Below, one piece after another: positions 11,118-24,246 of a DNA stretch of 64,000 nucleotides. The stretch's first letter is position 1. Every line of letters begins with the position of its first letter. A model generated the notes under the pieces. The model was not told where the DNA came from. It worked only from the letters and a program-made list of their open reading frames with translations, and did no database searches. Origin of the DNA: Rhypophila decipiens (taxonomy: Eukaryota; Ascomycota; Sordariomycetes; Sordariales; Naviculisporaceae). A program made the position numbers and the translations under genes. Location: NCBI GenBank assembly GCA_033297075.1, contig MU858069.1, forward strand, positions 124,001-188,000, given 5' to 3'.

Positions 11118-12428
11118 GCTGTTGGTTTGCGGTAGGTGAGGTCTGGTTTGTGTTTGCCCAGTTGTCTGAACCGGGATGTTTTGTTGCGGTGAGGGTGGTA
11201 GAGTTGAAGAAGGTCTGTAGGAGCCGCAGAGCGGTATGAGATCTTTATTTAAGTGACGTGCGTTGCGCTGTTCAAACAACAAGGAGACACAAGAAAAGTG
11301 GTTGAGAGGATAAAGGGCTGTTGGGCTCTCCTGTGTTCGTAGTGTGATGGCGGGACAGAAAAGCAATCCTGTGTGGAGGAGCAGGTTGTTGTTGCTGCAG
11401 TGCCCGCCGCTGTTGCTTTTGCACCGACGGGGCAGAAAAATTATGGGACGGATGGCTGCCGGGAGGCTATCCTGCTCTGGGTTCTAGACCTACAGGGGTC
11501 ATGCCGTCATTTTCGCCAGGGTCACAGTGGGAAGAAACAAGCTCGAAGCCGCCCACCCGCCAACCCCGCCTTTCGCATACCGCCTTTGAGCCCCTCAATG
11601 GGAGTCGCTCTGTTGAGAAGCTAAACATTTTCTTCCTCTTTTGTGTCAATTTGGCCACGTATAAAGCCACCTACACCTTGATTCAACGTATTCAGTATTT
11701 GTCCTCTATGCCGCATCATCAGAACCGACCGTTATGGCCGAAGATGGTAGGCCACTGCTTGTAATCATAAGTAGACTTCAGGCTCCGTTTTGCCGTTTAT
11801 TTCTTGGCACAACATCAGCTGTGTCTTCAAATTATTTTGAAGTCTTACGTCATGGGGGTCTCTCAACTTCATCCAGCCTAGGCGCCTTCAGATGACGCAC
11901 GTTGTAGGGCCCGCCAGCCGTTGGAGAGCAAGTGTAGGTACCGGTATTCTAGTGTACACTAGAGAATAACCTTGCCTACAGGAGACACTAGAAATCTGTC
12001 AGCATGCATCATGCACGACCGATGATGACAGGAGCTTGAATCTCTATGCATCCATTCGCTAGTGAGTTACTGCGGCGGACCAGCTAGGCACGTGGTAGGC
12101 AGTTGGGGGCTCAGATGGAGTTCTGGTTTATGTCTGTATAAAGGGATATCATATAGGTCTGTTGAGGCTGCCTTGAGGTTTCAGGGGATAACGATACCGT
12201 CGCTCGATGTCTAAACGAGCTTGTCTATCTCATCCAGTGAGAAGATTATCTAGAAGTCTAGTCGTACTGTCGGTAACCTTGCCTCTACGTATTCTCATCA
12301 TATCGTATAAGGATATTTGTTGTGCTGCACATGACGCCCCTGTCGAGCATATTGTCCTCCAACCCTTCCAGCTTGGGCTCTGGGTGTTTCTCGCTATCCC
12401 TCTCCCCGGAAAATGCCATCGCATTCGA
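11118..12428. other. intergenic region upstream of CHO1
   Basis: A 1.3 kb gap holding the CHO1 promoter and the 3' flank of the UCH gene. Several small open frames exist but none looks like a protein. No repeat of note was seen. Confidence 0.5.
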
Positions 12429-14085
12429 TCAAGATTCCTTTGCCCGCTTGACTTTATCGTGGAGCTCCTTAAGGACGCCATGTTCCGCGAGTGTCTTTAC
12501 CCATTGGTGTATCCCAAGGGTGTGGTCCTTCTTACCGCCAGGGATCGAGTCGACCTCGGCTTCCGTGTCTCCACTGGGGTTGCCAGTGAGAGCCAGCAGA
12601 CTGAATGAGTCATCCCCACTCTGGAGCATATGCGCAGCCAGAACATTGCACACGGCATCAGTCCAAGCTTCACCCTTCTGATATTCTCCTAGAACCGTTG
12701 TCAGCACTCGGGCTGTCCCTTCAACTACACCGGGTGGTAATACTGACCAACGCATTCTGGCTTCTTTACCAATCCATCCAGCTGCCATACCTTTTGTTCG
12801 GAGGGAACGTAGGCGACAAAATGATAGGAAGACCCTCCACTGGAAGGTCTTGTCTTATCCTTGAATACGATCTTCCTTTTCTTAGTCTGGCGCTTCTTGC
12901 TCTCGTCTACCTGATTCTGGATCCCCAAAGCGGCATCTAAGAGGTCAAGGCGGCTGTGGGTAGAGGTTAACACAAAGGCTATGATGTATCGCACCGGGTA
13001 CATGTAACCAACCGAGAGAAGGAGTTGGCTGTCGCTCGGATCCATGTGCTTTGGCTGAGCAAATAGCCGCGGAGAGCTGGAGAAAGGAATTTGCATTCGT
13101 GTTTGAAATTCTCCAGTCTTTCACCAAGAGGGAGCCCCTCAGCGTTCATGAAAATATTGAAAAGGGCAACAGTGCCGCAGGCATTAGTTGTTGTCTAGGA
13201 AGAATCAGTCATGGGCCAATGTGAGGATCAAGGATCAAGATTTCTAGCAGGAGGGAAGGGCTTACCTGCTTTGCAAACCACAGGTCGGGAGGAGGCTTGA
13301 CGGGTTCCGACTCCACATCATGGGCACCAGTGGCACCACATTCAGACAAAAATATCAAACCGTAGACCGGTTTTCTGCAACGGTTAGCTGAGATGTCAGC
13401 TGGTTCTGTGGGCGTGGGCTTACGGAAGGCAGGCGAGAGTATCCACATCCGTTGAAACGAGTTCTTGGAGCTTCGCCCGCTTGACTCCAAGTAGACTGAA
13501 GATACGATTGAAATGGTCCTGAGAGTCCTCCTGTCAGCTAACGATATCTGCTTATTGAGCAACCAAGTGACCTAAGGAAGAACTTACCGGATTCGACTCA
13601 ACCTCGGCCCAGCTTGGCCAGTCATCTCGCTCGTTCTCCTTCCAGGGCTCGAGTGATGCCTCCAAGACTTTATCATGGGTATCTTCATAGACCTCAGGTG
13701 TCGCTTTGCGTTTTGGATTTCGTCGGACATCTCTAGATTTAACTGGCGGCGGCGACGAAGCTCCTGGATTCGATGTGGAAAGTGAGGTCCGTTCATCGGA
13801 GTCAGTAACCTTAGAGCTGACGACGCGGGCGCGGGCAGAACGACGTAGCGTCGGCATCTCTGGAATCTCTGGAATCTGACCAGAACGTCGTGACGGTGGC
13901 TCGCTCTGACCAGCCGGTTGCCCTTCAGCAGACTTGCTACTTCGCTCAGCTTCGACTGACAGGTTTGAAATCTGACTAGAACGTCGACCTGGCGATAGCT
14001 TGCGTCGAGCAGCCGGTGCCTCTTCAGCAGGCTTGCTACTAGGCTCAGGCTTGCCGCTTTGCTCAGGTTCGGCTGACCGCACCAT
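12429..14085 (-). CDS. ubiquitin C-terminal hydrolase, UCH family (UCH37/BAP1-like)
   Basis: Six exons on the minus strand: 14085-13588, 13518-13424, 13374-13266, 13194-13013, 12953-12748 and 12688-12429, giving 449 residues. It is a cysteine protease that releases ubiquitin from C-terminal adducts. The catalytic set is intact: Gln234 (LWFAKQ), Cys240 (TNACGTVALFNI), His339 (SYHFVAYV) and Asp354 (WQLDGL). The spacings (6 and 15) are those of UCHL5. The opening DDWPSWAEVESNPDHFNRIF is the usual start of the domain. A disordered Ser/Pro/Arg-rich extension of about 150 residues precedes it, and a basic stretch (KKRQTKKRK, 314-322), possibly a nuclear localisation signal, lies in the crossover loop. 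The tail resembles the UCH37 C-terminal helix region. The donor ending exon 4 (GTTGGT) is weak. The frame is open upstream of ATG 14085, so an extra 5' exon is possible. Confidence 0.88.
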
Positions 14086-15427
14086 GTTTGTAGGTGGCAG
14101 CTGGGCTCTCTGCTGGGCGGAGACGATTTTAGCTCGGTGTGGCTGAATTGGAAAACTGATGGATTGATTGCCAGAGACGAAGGAGTTTGCGAGGTGTTCA
14201 ATTGTTCCGTTGACAAGCCAAAAATATGTGCAGTGATCTTATATTTGGGTTCGGTGGTGGGTTGCGAACCACGTCGTTGAGCAGAGCGGGAAACAGCTTG
14301 AGAAATGAGAGCCTCAAGTTGCCCGGAGTTTTGGGACAGAAGAGATCATCCTGTGCCAACAGCCTATGATTCCCTCTCCGGCATAAAAGGTGGAAATTCG
14401 TCCCGAATCAACAAAAGACCTTGGTTTTGATTACTTTATTCCACGTTGAGGGTCGCACAAAGTTCCAACATCGATGTGGTGTAGCGCTGCTTTCGGCGTG
14501 TCGAGACCGGCAACGAAGGTAAGGTATAATTTCTTACATAGAGCTTATAAAACTACAGAGGCGAGTTAGAACTGAAGAACAGAAGTTCGCAGCGCGTATA
14601 TATCTGCTCGTAGTCTTATAGAGCAGAATGATGAATTAGGTCAGGATATAAATATCGGATAAGGAAGCAATGTATTACTTAAGTTGTCGATAGAAGGTAG
14701 TTACTAAAAGTGTTATAACGGTTGTACTTACTATATTTCTAGAGTAGAAGTATATAACTTTAAATTATTATTAATATCTCTAACGTTACTTATAAGTGTT
14801 ATTTATTAATACTAAAAACTTTTTTATATGTATTCTTTTATTAATTTAACCTATTAATCTTTACCTTAGTATTAAATGGAATTATTTAACCTGTAATAAG
14901 CAGTTACAGTCTGGCTTGAAGTTGGCTGACGACTGTTTCCTTTTCACTAACACAACACCGTTGGGAGTGGGGTCCATCAAGTGGGTCTCGAAGCTCACTC
15001 CCAGCCAATCATGGCATCAAAGAGCTTCATGAGCCGTCGCAATGGGTCAACCGCGTCTTTACGTGACGCTAAAAGCAATCGACTGGATATTTCAATATTT
15101 GCGATTCCAGCAGAACCGTAACGGTTGCTGTTGCTATTTCGCGCCATTCAACGCCAGAAGAATTCGACGGTGTCCTTGATTCCCATTCCATCTTATACGG
15201 AGATCCGAACGAAAGCACTGGTACTGTGCTCTCGCTACTGACCTTCACGATTCCCTCCACGAACCCTCGGTCCCACCCGAAAAGAAGAATTCACGACGAA
15301 TTCACGAGCCTGACACCTCCCACGACGGCCATCCCAGGCCTGTATGCTTTCAAACCTCGAATGATAGCTACAAATACACGATAAGACTCGACATTTGCTC
15401 TCCCGAAAACCCTCAAATCGGCATGCC
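14086..15427. other. divergent intergenic region between UCH gene and POM152
   Basis: A 1.34 kb gap. The left part (to about 14500) and the right part (from about 14930) have ordinary composition and should hold the two promoters. The middle is the AT-rich block listed separately. Confidence 0.6.
14560..14900. repeat. AT/TA-rich block, probable RIP-degraded repeat relic
   Basis: Composition drops sharply to nearly pure A/T between about 14690 and 14885, with dense TTA/TAA/TAT triplets and no open frame, between two GC-normal flanks. This is the typical appearance of a transposon remnant after RIP. The identity of the source repeat cannot be read. Confidence 0.55.
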
Positions 15428-18400
15428 ATGACCGCCGATAACTCAGTCGGCGCGTTTCCGCAAACTCCGATACCTGAAAGACGGACAGCCAGCATGCGAG
15501 CTGCTCCCGACCCCCCTCCCGCGAACGGGACGCCTGGTCTCCCTATAGCACCCAGGCAGCATGCACAGACGGCGGCAGCCCCGACAGCAGGCCCCGCGCC
15601 CTTGATTCCTTTGAGGATATTAGACGGCCCGACACAGCGTTTCTATGCCGTCGCTTTCTACTTGGCCTTGGGCGCGTGGAAAATGTACGACTGGCTGCAG
15701 TTGGTGGAAGAAGATACAGAGTCGTTTTGGCTCTTCCTGAAATGGATCGGGATAGACTTTGCCTTTCTGTTTGGATTACCTGAGATGAGGATACCATGGC
15801 TCGAGCTCTCGCAGCCGTTTGTGGTTGCCCTATTCTTTATACATGCCATCTTCGACTGGTTGTTCATGTTCAACGTCGGCGTAAGTCCCATGGCCTTCCT
15901 TCTCTCGTCTTGGTTGGTGTACATCACCTCAACGTTTTCGCTGACTCCTCGGTAGCTACCATGGCAAGCATGGATCATTGGACTTGTCAAGGTCTTTTAC
16001 GACCGGGAGCTCGCCATCTCCGAGCACAACGTCAAACTGTCTAGCATTCTGCACAACGATTCGCTCATCATGGGCCGACAGATCATCAACATTCTCCCCG
16101 AAGGATCCGTCGTACTTAACCCCGAGATACTGCCTTTCTGTTTGGGCGGCGACAAGAAGGAGGCGCCGATCCCCATGTTTTTCAACTCTACCGTTCCCGT
16201 CGAGGTCGAACTGATACGAACCGACCTTGAGTCTAACCAGGAGGAGTCGATCAAGTTATCTCGGCTTCAGCTCCGAGACATTGAGAGGCAGGCCAAGAAA
16301 CTGGGGCAAGAAGGAGCCGAACCGGTGGTGCTATTCAACTATCCTGCCAAAAAGCCAGGTGTCTACCGCCTGGGGAAGGTGCTTGACGAATACAAGCTTG
16401 AGGTACAACGCAGAACACCTTTGACATTCGTTGTCCCTTGCCCACGGGCAAGCGTCGGCCCATCTGCGCTGTCTGGAGGCTCTTCGCGATGTATCGATGA
16501 CCTCTCCGATCTGTCGCTGCAGGTGGACGGCACTCCACCCCTGAAAATTGTCTATAGTCGCATGGTCAACGGCAAGGACCACAGCTTCCACTTCCAGAGC
16601 TTACAGCCGGAGGGCTTTTCTTCTCCTCTGGTTGGCTCCCTGCGTTCCAGCCTCATGGATCCCACAGAGGAGGGCATATCCTGGGCTCGCTCCCAACGCG
16701 TCAATGTTGGCCTTAATGAGTCGATGCATCAGAGCGGGGAGTGGCAGTACTCGGTGGACGAAGTTCATGATGCGTTTGGAAATGTGGTCAAGTATATGTC
16801 CCCTGCAGACGACCCCGAAGGGAAACCAAAGCCGAAGCACTTGGTCCAGAATCTTGTTGTCAAGGAGAGACCAAGGGTAAAACTTCAAGGCTGCGATCCA
16901 AGAAATCCCCTCAAAGTGGCCAAAGGCGAGTCCAAATTGCTGCCTATTCATTTCGATATGGGCACAGGAAAGATGCCGGACGACACAGCGCATTCATTGA
17001 CGTGGCAATTCTCCCCAATCGACACGCTCACAGAAAGCGGCGACCATGGAGATGTCGTTACCACGGGTACTCACAATGCAAAGAACGCTCATGACAAGCC
17101 AAGGATTTCGGCGCCGGGCCTTTACACGCTCAAATCTGTCGTGTCCGGGGCCTGTGAAGGAGAGGTCCAAGAGCCATCGTCTTGCTTGCTTCTCAACCCC
17201 CTCGAGCCCAGGCTCACACTCAAGACCGAGGAGATTCCGGACACGTGTGCAGGTAACTCGGTGGGCCTGAGAGTAGACATGGACCTCATAGGCACACCCC
17301 CGTTCATCGTTGTCTACGATGTTGTATCTAATGGCGTGCGCTCCACAAACCGGATTAGCGTACCTAGTCTGCGATACCAGATGGAACTAGTCCCGCGAGT
17401 GGCCGGACACCACAAGTATATTTTTACCCACATTGGCGATGACATCTACAAGGGTCAGAAGCTAAGCGGCAGCGAGTATGTCCTGGAGCAAGACGTCAAA
17501 CCGGCGGCAGCAGCTATCATTCAACACAGCACCGGATCCACAGATGCCTGTCTGGGAGATGAAGTGAAGGCCGATATCCTTCTCCTGGGAGACGCTCCTT
17601 TCAGACTAGACTGGGAGGTCATCCACGATGGCAAGCGTACCAAGCACAGTGCCAAGGACATTGATGGGCACAACTACCAAATCAAAACGAAGCCCCTTAC
17701 CCAAGGTGGAGAGTATACCATGGCGTTGACGAGCGTGCAAGATAAGAGAGGCTGCCGCAACTTCCTACACGAGGAGCTCAAGATCTCAGTAAGGCGGCAG
17801 AGTCCCCGAGGCGGTTTCGGCCTCCTTGAAGGCAAGCGGAAGAAGAAGGCCGTCGAGGGTGAACCGGTAAAGCTGCCACTCCGGCTGACAGGACAAGGAC
17901 CGTGGAAGGTCTCTTATGTCAACACTCAAGATTCATCGTCGGAAAGATCCGACGTGGTAGTAACGACTATCAGGAATGACAATGACTTCTTGGAAGTTCG
18001 GGAACGTGGAGTGTACGAGATTACCGATATTTGGGATAACCAGTGTCATGGTGTCACGGACCCGAAGGCGTCAAAATTCCAGGTTGATTGGTATCCGCGC
18101 CCCGAGCTCTCTGTGGTGGTTGCACACAGTGTTAAACAGGTTGCCGACCAGTTTGTTGTGGATGATGTTTGTGAAGGCGACGTTTCGGGTTTTGAAGTTG
18201 AACTCAAAGGTATGAAGCCAATTTTCATTGCTTCGTTTCCATCTAAAGCTAACGTTTGTTCAGGATCTCCACCTTACCACGTCGATTACGACGTTCGACA
18301 CCAACCACCACAGGGCTCTGGTTTCACGAGCAGAAAAGATTTCGACGCTGCCCATGGGAAGGCATCCATCCAAATGGAGACGGCCAAGGCCGGCTTGTAC

Positions 18401-19369
18401 ACGTACAAGTTTTCTTCCTTGTCTGATCACCTTTACATCAACGACAAGAAGTTTCAGCCCGTCATCGTCAAGCAGACGGTCAATAGGAAACCCGCTGCTG
18501 CGTTTGTCAAACCCGGACAGACATTCAAGTACTGCAAATCAGAGCAACCTCGCGAGGATAAGATTCCCATCACTCTTACGGGACTCCCACCCTTCGCTCT
18601 CGAAGTTGAAGTCAAACACCAGAGCAGCCAGGTTCCAGAGATCTACCGGATCCCGGTCGTCAACTCCAACTCGTATGAGCTCGAGATCCCAAGGCAGCAT
18701 CTGAGACTCGGCGCACAACATGTGCGCATTCGGGCTGTGAAAGACGCCAGTGGGTGCCAGTCAGTGACTGATTATGGAGGCAGCTCTGTGCATGTCCAGC
18801 TCTACGACGCCCCTACCATTTACCCGCTCGAGACCCGGCAAGACTATTGCGTGGGCGAGCGTATCTCGTACACGCTTTCCGGCACGCCTCCGTTCGAGGT
18901 GCAGTACACCTTTGACGGCGTGGAGCGGAAAGCCAAGTCGCCAACGACCAACTTCCGCCGCATCGCCGAAACACCGGGCGAGTTCATCATTACCACCATC
19001 TCGGACAAGGCGAGCTCATGCCGGGCCCCGGTCAACATTGTCAAGCACATCCACCCCATGCCCTCGGTCAGGATCAGCAAGGGTAAGAACGTGCAGACCG
19101 ACATCCACGAGGGCAACGAGGTGGAGATCTTGTTTGAGTTCTGGGGCACCCCGCCGTTTGAGTTCACATACACGCGCAGCACCAACCAGCGAAAGGGCCA
19201 AAAAGTGCAGGTCCTTGAGACGAGGCACGATATCAGCTACGAACATAGCAAAATCATCCGGGCCAGTCAGGAGGGCACGTACGAGGTTGTGGCGATCAAA
19301 GACATGTACTGCGCCTTCTCTACGCAGCAGGTTGAGCGGAAGGAGAAGGGTCAGAAACTCTTGCAATGA
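15428..19369 (+). CDS. POM152: nuclear pore membrane nucleoporin POM152
   Basis: Three exons: 15428-15880, 15956-18209 and 18264-19369, giving 1270 residues, close to other fungal POM152. This protein anchors the nuclear pore complex in the pore membrane. The N-terminus is Pro/Ala-rich, followed by three membrane segments (about 72-92, 100-118 and 131-150). The remainder is the lumenal part, built of repeated Ig-like domains that each carry a G(T/S)PPF-type turn ([43 protein letters not shown]). The second intron (54 nt) is in frame and stop-free; removal gives [14 protein letters not shown], matching the repeat pattern. The start at 15428 overlaps the stop of a two-codon upstream frame (ATGCCATGA). 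Confidence 0.95.
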
Positions 19370-22300
19370 TAGCTTCACCTGCCGAGGACGGATAGGGAAA
19401 GAAAGGAATTGTGGGTCATGCTTTTTGGCTGGCTGGTACGGTATGTTTCAGCGCCACTTTATGCATTCTGGGAACGACTGATTGGTGGGTCGGATCGAGA
19501 TCGTGCTTCGGGAATGGAAAGGTGATATAAAGGGGTAAAAGGGACGAAAGAATAATACAAACAATGCTCATTGGCCACTGGTTTGTCTAGCAGCGTTTTC
19601 TTTTCTATCCCAATGGCGTGAGCGGTGGGTTGGTCCGGCTTGGTCTGGTATAAAATGGTTTCCTTTTGCTTTTTCGTTTTTATGTTTGGTTGGTTGTAAT
19701 GTGAGGACCATTCGGTTTTGCGATATTCTTTCTTCACCGATTTATGAGGAGGACGAGCAAGAGAATGAGATATGGAGAAAGAGAGAAGAAGAAGAAAAGA
19801 GAAAGAGGTAACTCTCATCATACATACATACCCCTTACATGCATCATAACATACACATACCTCTTTCACATAGCATGGCGTTTTGTAGGTAGTTTTGTAC
19901 CTTCGCTGGGGTGGTCATAAGAATAAAAAATATGTAAAATGGATGAGAAAGTTCGAATGGCATGCTCCTCTATCCCAACAAGCATTGTCACGGACAGAAA
20001 GACTATGTACTCAGCCTCGATATGAACAAGCAATCGTGTGTGTGCTGGGTTGTTATTTTGGTTATTCGGTTTTGTAGGGTAACAGGCAGGGCTTGGAGCT
20101 TTTGTCTCACTTCGTTGAGTCGGTGTTGCTTGCCAGTTATGGATCTTTCTTTCTCTTTAGGTGTCATGATATTGAACCATGAAGGACATTTCTTTGAGAC
20201 CTGTCAGTCCTAGGCCTAATATATCTTTTGCTGGGAGGCTGAAGATAAGACGCCCGGGTTTGGTGACAAGAAACCGTTTGTTTGATGTCCCGTACACGTG
20301 CAAATAATCATCCGGCAAATATGGAACAGAACACATGTTGGATGTCTTGGTTCAGAAGAAGTCTTGGGGATTCATCAGAGTTCTAGACCTGTCGAATCCC
20401 TGTGTGAGAGAAGGAAGTTGCGCATAGCCCCGTATGGAAACTTCCGGCTGTTCTTTTTTTGCATTCTTGCTCTTTGAGAGTTGAGCCCTGAGACTGTCAT
20501 GCCATGCCATGAGTGACGTGCTCTTGTCGGGTCGGGGTCCACAGAGGTACGCTGAACAAAGAAGACAGATGGTCGAGCTTGCCGGGAGCTTGTTATCTCT
20601 CCTGGTTTCTTTGAGCTACGCATAGCTATCGTAGGCCGGTAGGGTTCTGGAAGATGAGTTCGGAATTTGCCGACTTGGTCTCGAGGTAATCACCAGAAAA
20701 GAGTTGTTATTGTGAGGTCACGAGTGTCACGAAGGCCCGAATAAAAAAATTAGAGGAGTCATTAGTGTATTGTAGCACATTGTTTGGCGATGGCGGTATG
20801 CCTGTCGGACACACATATACGTGCAATGCCATGACCCTGGACCAGGTGAAGACCGCCAGCCACGGTCAAGATTCCGATTCCGCGATGTTAAGCCCCTCGA
20901 TCGAACTGAAGCTCTATTCTTTACGTCTGGGTTTTCCTTATTCCCTTTGCCCTCCGCATTATTAAGAACAAAAAGTGATATGATACCACCTGTGAGCAAT
21001 CATTCGTTGCTTGCTCGGAAAAAGGAAGCGGCCGATCAGAGGCCATCTCGATCCAACCCGGTCAGACAAAGATTGCGGCATCCGGGTCGTCTGAGTGCCG
21101 GTCGGTAAGTTCAAGTCCCCCTTTCCAGCCTTTGCCTGCCACGATAACGAGTGGTGCTAAGGTCAAAATTGAGGCTCATATTGTGCGAATACGCGGTATT
21201 GTACAGGTGATGTATGTAGGTAATTCCTCAACTGAATTACTGCTGGAGGCTGGCTGCCGTTTGGTCGATGCCAGCCTCGGCTTCCAAGAAGAGGCAAGAG
21301 CATCGTTGCCCGCCCCCTTGTCAGGTGCAGCCTCAAGCTCAGATCACAAGAGAGGTGTGGGGGGAAGAAATACCATCATCCCACCACCATCACTGACATC
21401 AAGCCTTTGACGATATCACACTGAGAACTGCAAGTAGAGGGAGATTGACAGAAGGCGTGTAGGTACAGAGAAAAAAAGGCAACAGGATCCCTTCTTGGCT
21501 ATCTATCTGGGCTACTTGCCTCAGCGAAATCTTTTTTTTTTAAAGAAAGAAAAAGCTCGGCTGCGTGTCTTTCGGATGCACACCGTTGTCTGCTGCTGCG
21601 CTGTGTGTCTTGGGTTGGACCGCTGGCCGCATCTTCTTTTCACACTTCTTGCATTGCATTTGCTAGTGCCATCTCAACCGTCGATCGTTTCCAAACACAT
21701 ATCCCGGGAATGCAGCCACAACATTCCTGTGTCGACATGCCAAGAACAGAGAGAAAGCGTGAGAGTTTGAAATAGGCAGGCTGGCTTTGGTTCAAGTAGT
21801 GATGCGTACCGACTATGAAGGAGTAATTACAGCTTTGGAATATTACGATACGGATCTGGTGATTTCCCTTCCATTTTTGTGTGACCCCTTTTTCCCATAC
21901 AAGGAGGTCAGAATCGGATTTTCTCACGAGCTTTGAACTCGACATGGGAAAAAAGCACGGCATTGTGCCGAAAGTCCGTGTTTCGTTTCTTGCAATTCCC
22001 CATAGAGCTCCACCTTGAAGGCGGGGTTTCTTAGGTGAGGCTTGGCTTTCTTCTTTCCTAGCGGAGATTTCTGTGGATACCCTGTACCGACACTGCACTA
22101 ACAGCGCGCTGCCAAGTGCATGTCACTGTCTGTCAAGCTCGCGTATGTACACAAGGCGAAACATTTTGGGTCGATGCCAAACCAGGCGAAGACGACGAGT
22201 GTTTAGGTCGGCGCGACCGGTGCAAGCTCTGCCTGGTTAGGACAGAGCTCTTGGAACCGTTTAGGGGTTGACTATCTTTCGAAGAGCAGGATCTCCTGAT

Positions 22301-24246
22301 ATGTCCAAAACGAAACCACGCCACCTTTTAGGGCACCCCCATCTCTTTGGATCGACCTACCAAACTTGGGGGAAGTGAAAATAGAAATAAGATAAAAAGC
22401 GGGAGCCCCTCAGAGGCTCCAGTGCACGAGGAAAAGGCGACAATGTGACTGACCGCTGCCACCGGACCGTGTGAGGCGAGGATCAGCGGCGATATTGCCT
22501 TCAAAACCCCCTTTCCAAGGTTGTACCCTGGCATCTTGGATAGCCATGTCCCAATCAACCAACTCGGTTCGTCGGGGAATAGATTTGTTATATATGTACT
22601 GCAGTCAACCAGAATTCAAGATGCTGTGGATGCAGGAAAGCCACTGCCATCAGAGACATGGGTTACGCCCACGTCGTCGTCCTCGACTGGATGTTTTCGG
22701 AAGGGGCATGCTTTCAAGGAGAGTCCTCGTTTCGTTGTGATGTCTGCCAACACCAGGTTGGGGGTCCATGCAGACCTGTGTTTACAACAATTGGCACTGA
22801 ATCAACGGAGAGAACGGTATTTTGCATGTATGGAAAAGAGGACCCTATGGAAGCTGCTCTTAAAGTCTTCGCGGAACAAGGGCCCTTATTGACTGTTGAT
22901 AACAGTTTCAGTGACAAGACAAAAAGGAGATAGTAACTACACCCATGATTATAAACTAGATAACCTGACTTAACGCCCCCTTTCATGTCGGCGGATCTAT
23001 GTCCACTATTGACAGATCATGGTGAAGTTGTGAACATGATGTTGTGTGAATAGCGTATGATTACGGTATCGTCGCCTCACCGTTCCCGGCACAGCGCTAC
23101 ACCACTTACATGTTCAACTGTTAGCCAACCGGCTTCTGTATCCATTCATCCCCATACTTCCCTGTTGTAATGTGGATGACGTCCCATTCGCCGTCGCATT
23201 GCGTCGAGGAGACTGGAAAGCTCAATCAATCGCGCATTTTGCACATTTCCTATTCCTGATCCCTCCACTCTACCTTCTCGTCACTGCTCACTAGAGCACC
23301 CACGGCACCCTGGCTCAGTCCCAAGACGCCAATCCGAATTCCGCCCACCCCAATTCAAACCCGAGATCTCAATCTTTCTCGCTCCTTGTTGCTACTCCAG
23401 TCCAGTTTTGTCGACCTGTTTTTGCACCAAGTGGAAAGCTTGGTTGTCGGCTTTTTGATCGAAAATCCCACCTTACCTAACCTTCGGTGCCACCCCCCGC
23501 GGAGCCTGCAGTACAGGGACTACTGGCTGGAAACACTGTATCCGTATCCGTACCCTCTCCATTTTTCCCGACCAGCCGTCCTCCGCCCACTTGACCACGC
23601 TCCCTGCTCTCCGGCCGCCTCGTCTCCCTTGCCATCATCAACCTTGACCTCGCGAGCTTGTGGCTTTCGAATTGCGCAATGGATTGGACGTGAAGTTGAA
23701 AACATATCAAACCTACGACTATATTCCGTTCTTGTCACCGGACAGACCGCATATCAAGGTACCCACTGCATTCCCTCGACCCGACCCGACGGATACCAGC
23801 TATATCGATCTTCCCCGGCTCGCCGCACGCCGCAATCAGCCGGGTACCTTTTTGCCCGTGAACGAGAAATCGTGATTCGACGACCACCTGTTCCAAGCCT
23901 GATCGCCTCCCTAACCTCTACTGTCGAGAGGCCAACGTCACATCGTATTAACGTCCAACATCCAAGTTGGGGAGAAATATGCTTCTACGGTGAACTGGGA
24001 AGGAGACAGAAATTCATTAGGAACTAAGAAACAAGATTCGAGTTGGCCTTCATACGGGAGATGCAAAGAAGATAAACTCGGCAGCAGGATTCGTCTCTGG
24101 GAAACCCGTGCTTCTCTTCAATATTGACCAGGGGGTCTGTTTGTCTGGTCCGACTTCTAGTAGCCCCATCGGCCGTTTTTAAACAGCCACTCGACTGCTG
24201 GACGTTGTTGTCGTGACGTCGTCTTGCTCGTTTTCCGCGGCCCGCC
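19370..24246. other. long gene-poor region upstream of SKN7-like gene
   Basis: A 4.9 kb gap. Its left end is the POM152 3' flank, with purine-rich and CATACATAC tracts at 19790-19860. From about 23200 to 24246 the + strand is pyrimidine-rich, as in fungal promoters and 5' leaders, and probably serves the SKN7-like gene. Between these I see only short, non-protein-like frames and no repeats or RNA genes. Confidence 0.55.

Noticed and set aside
13584..14216. 210-codon frame overlapping the N-terminal part of the UCH gene.
   Set aside because: It begins at TTG and is a shifted-frame shadow; only the other frame joins in phase to the UCH catalytic exons.
23386..24027. 213-codon open frame just upstream of the SKN7-like gene.
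   Set aside because: It begins at TTG, is Pro/Ser-rich from a pyrimidine-rich tract, and has the character of a promoter or 5' leader.
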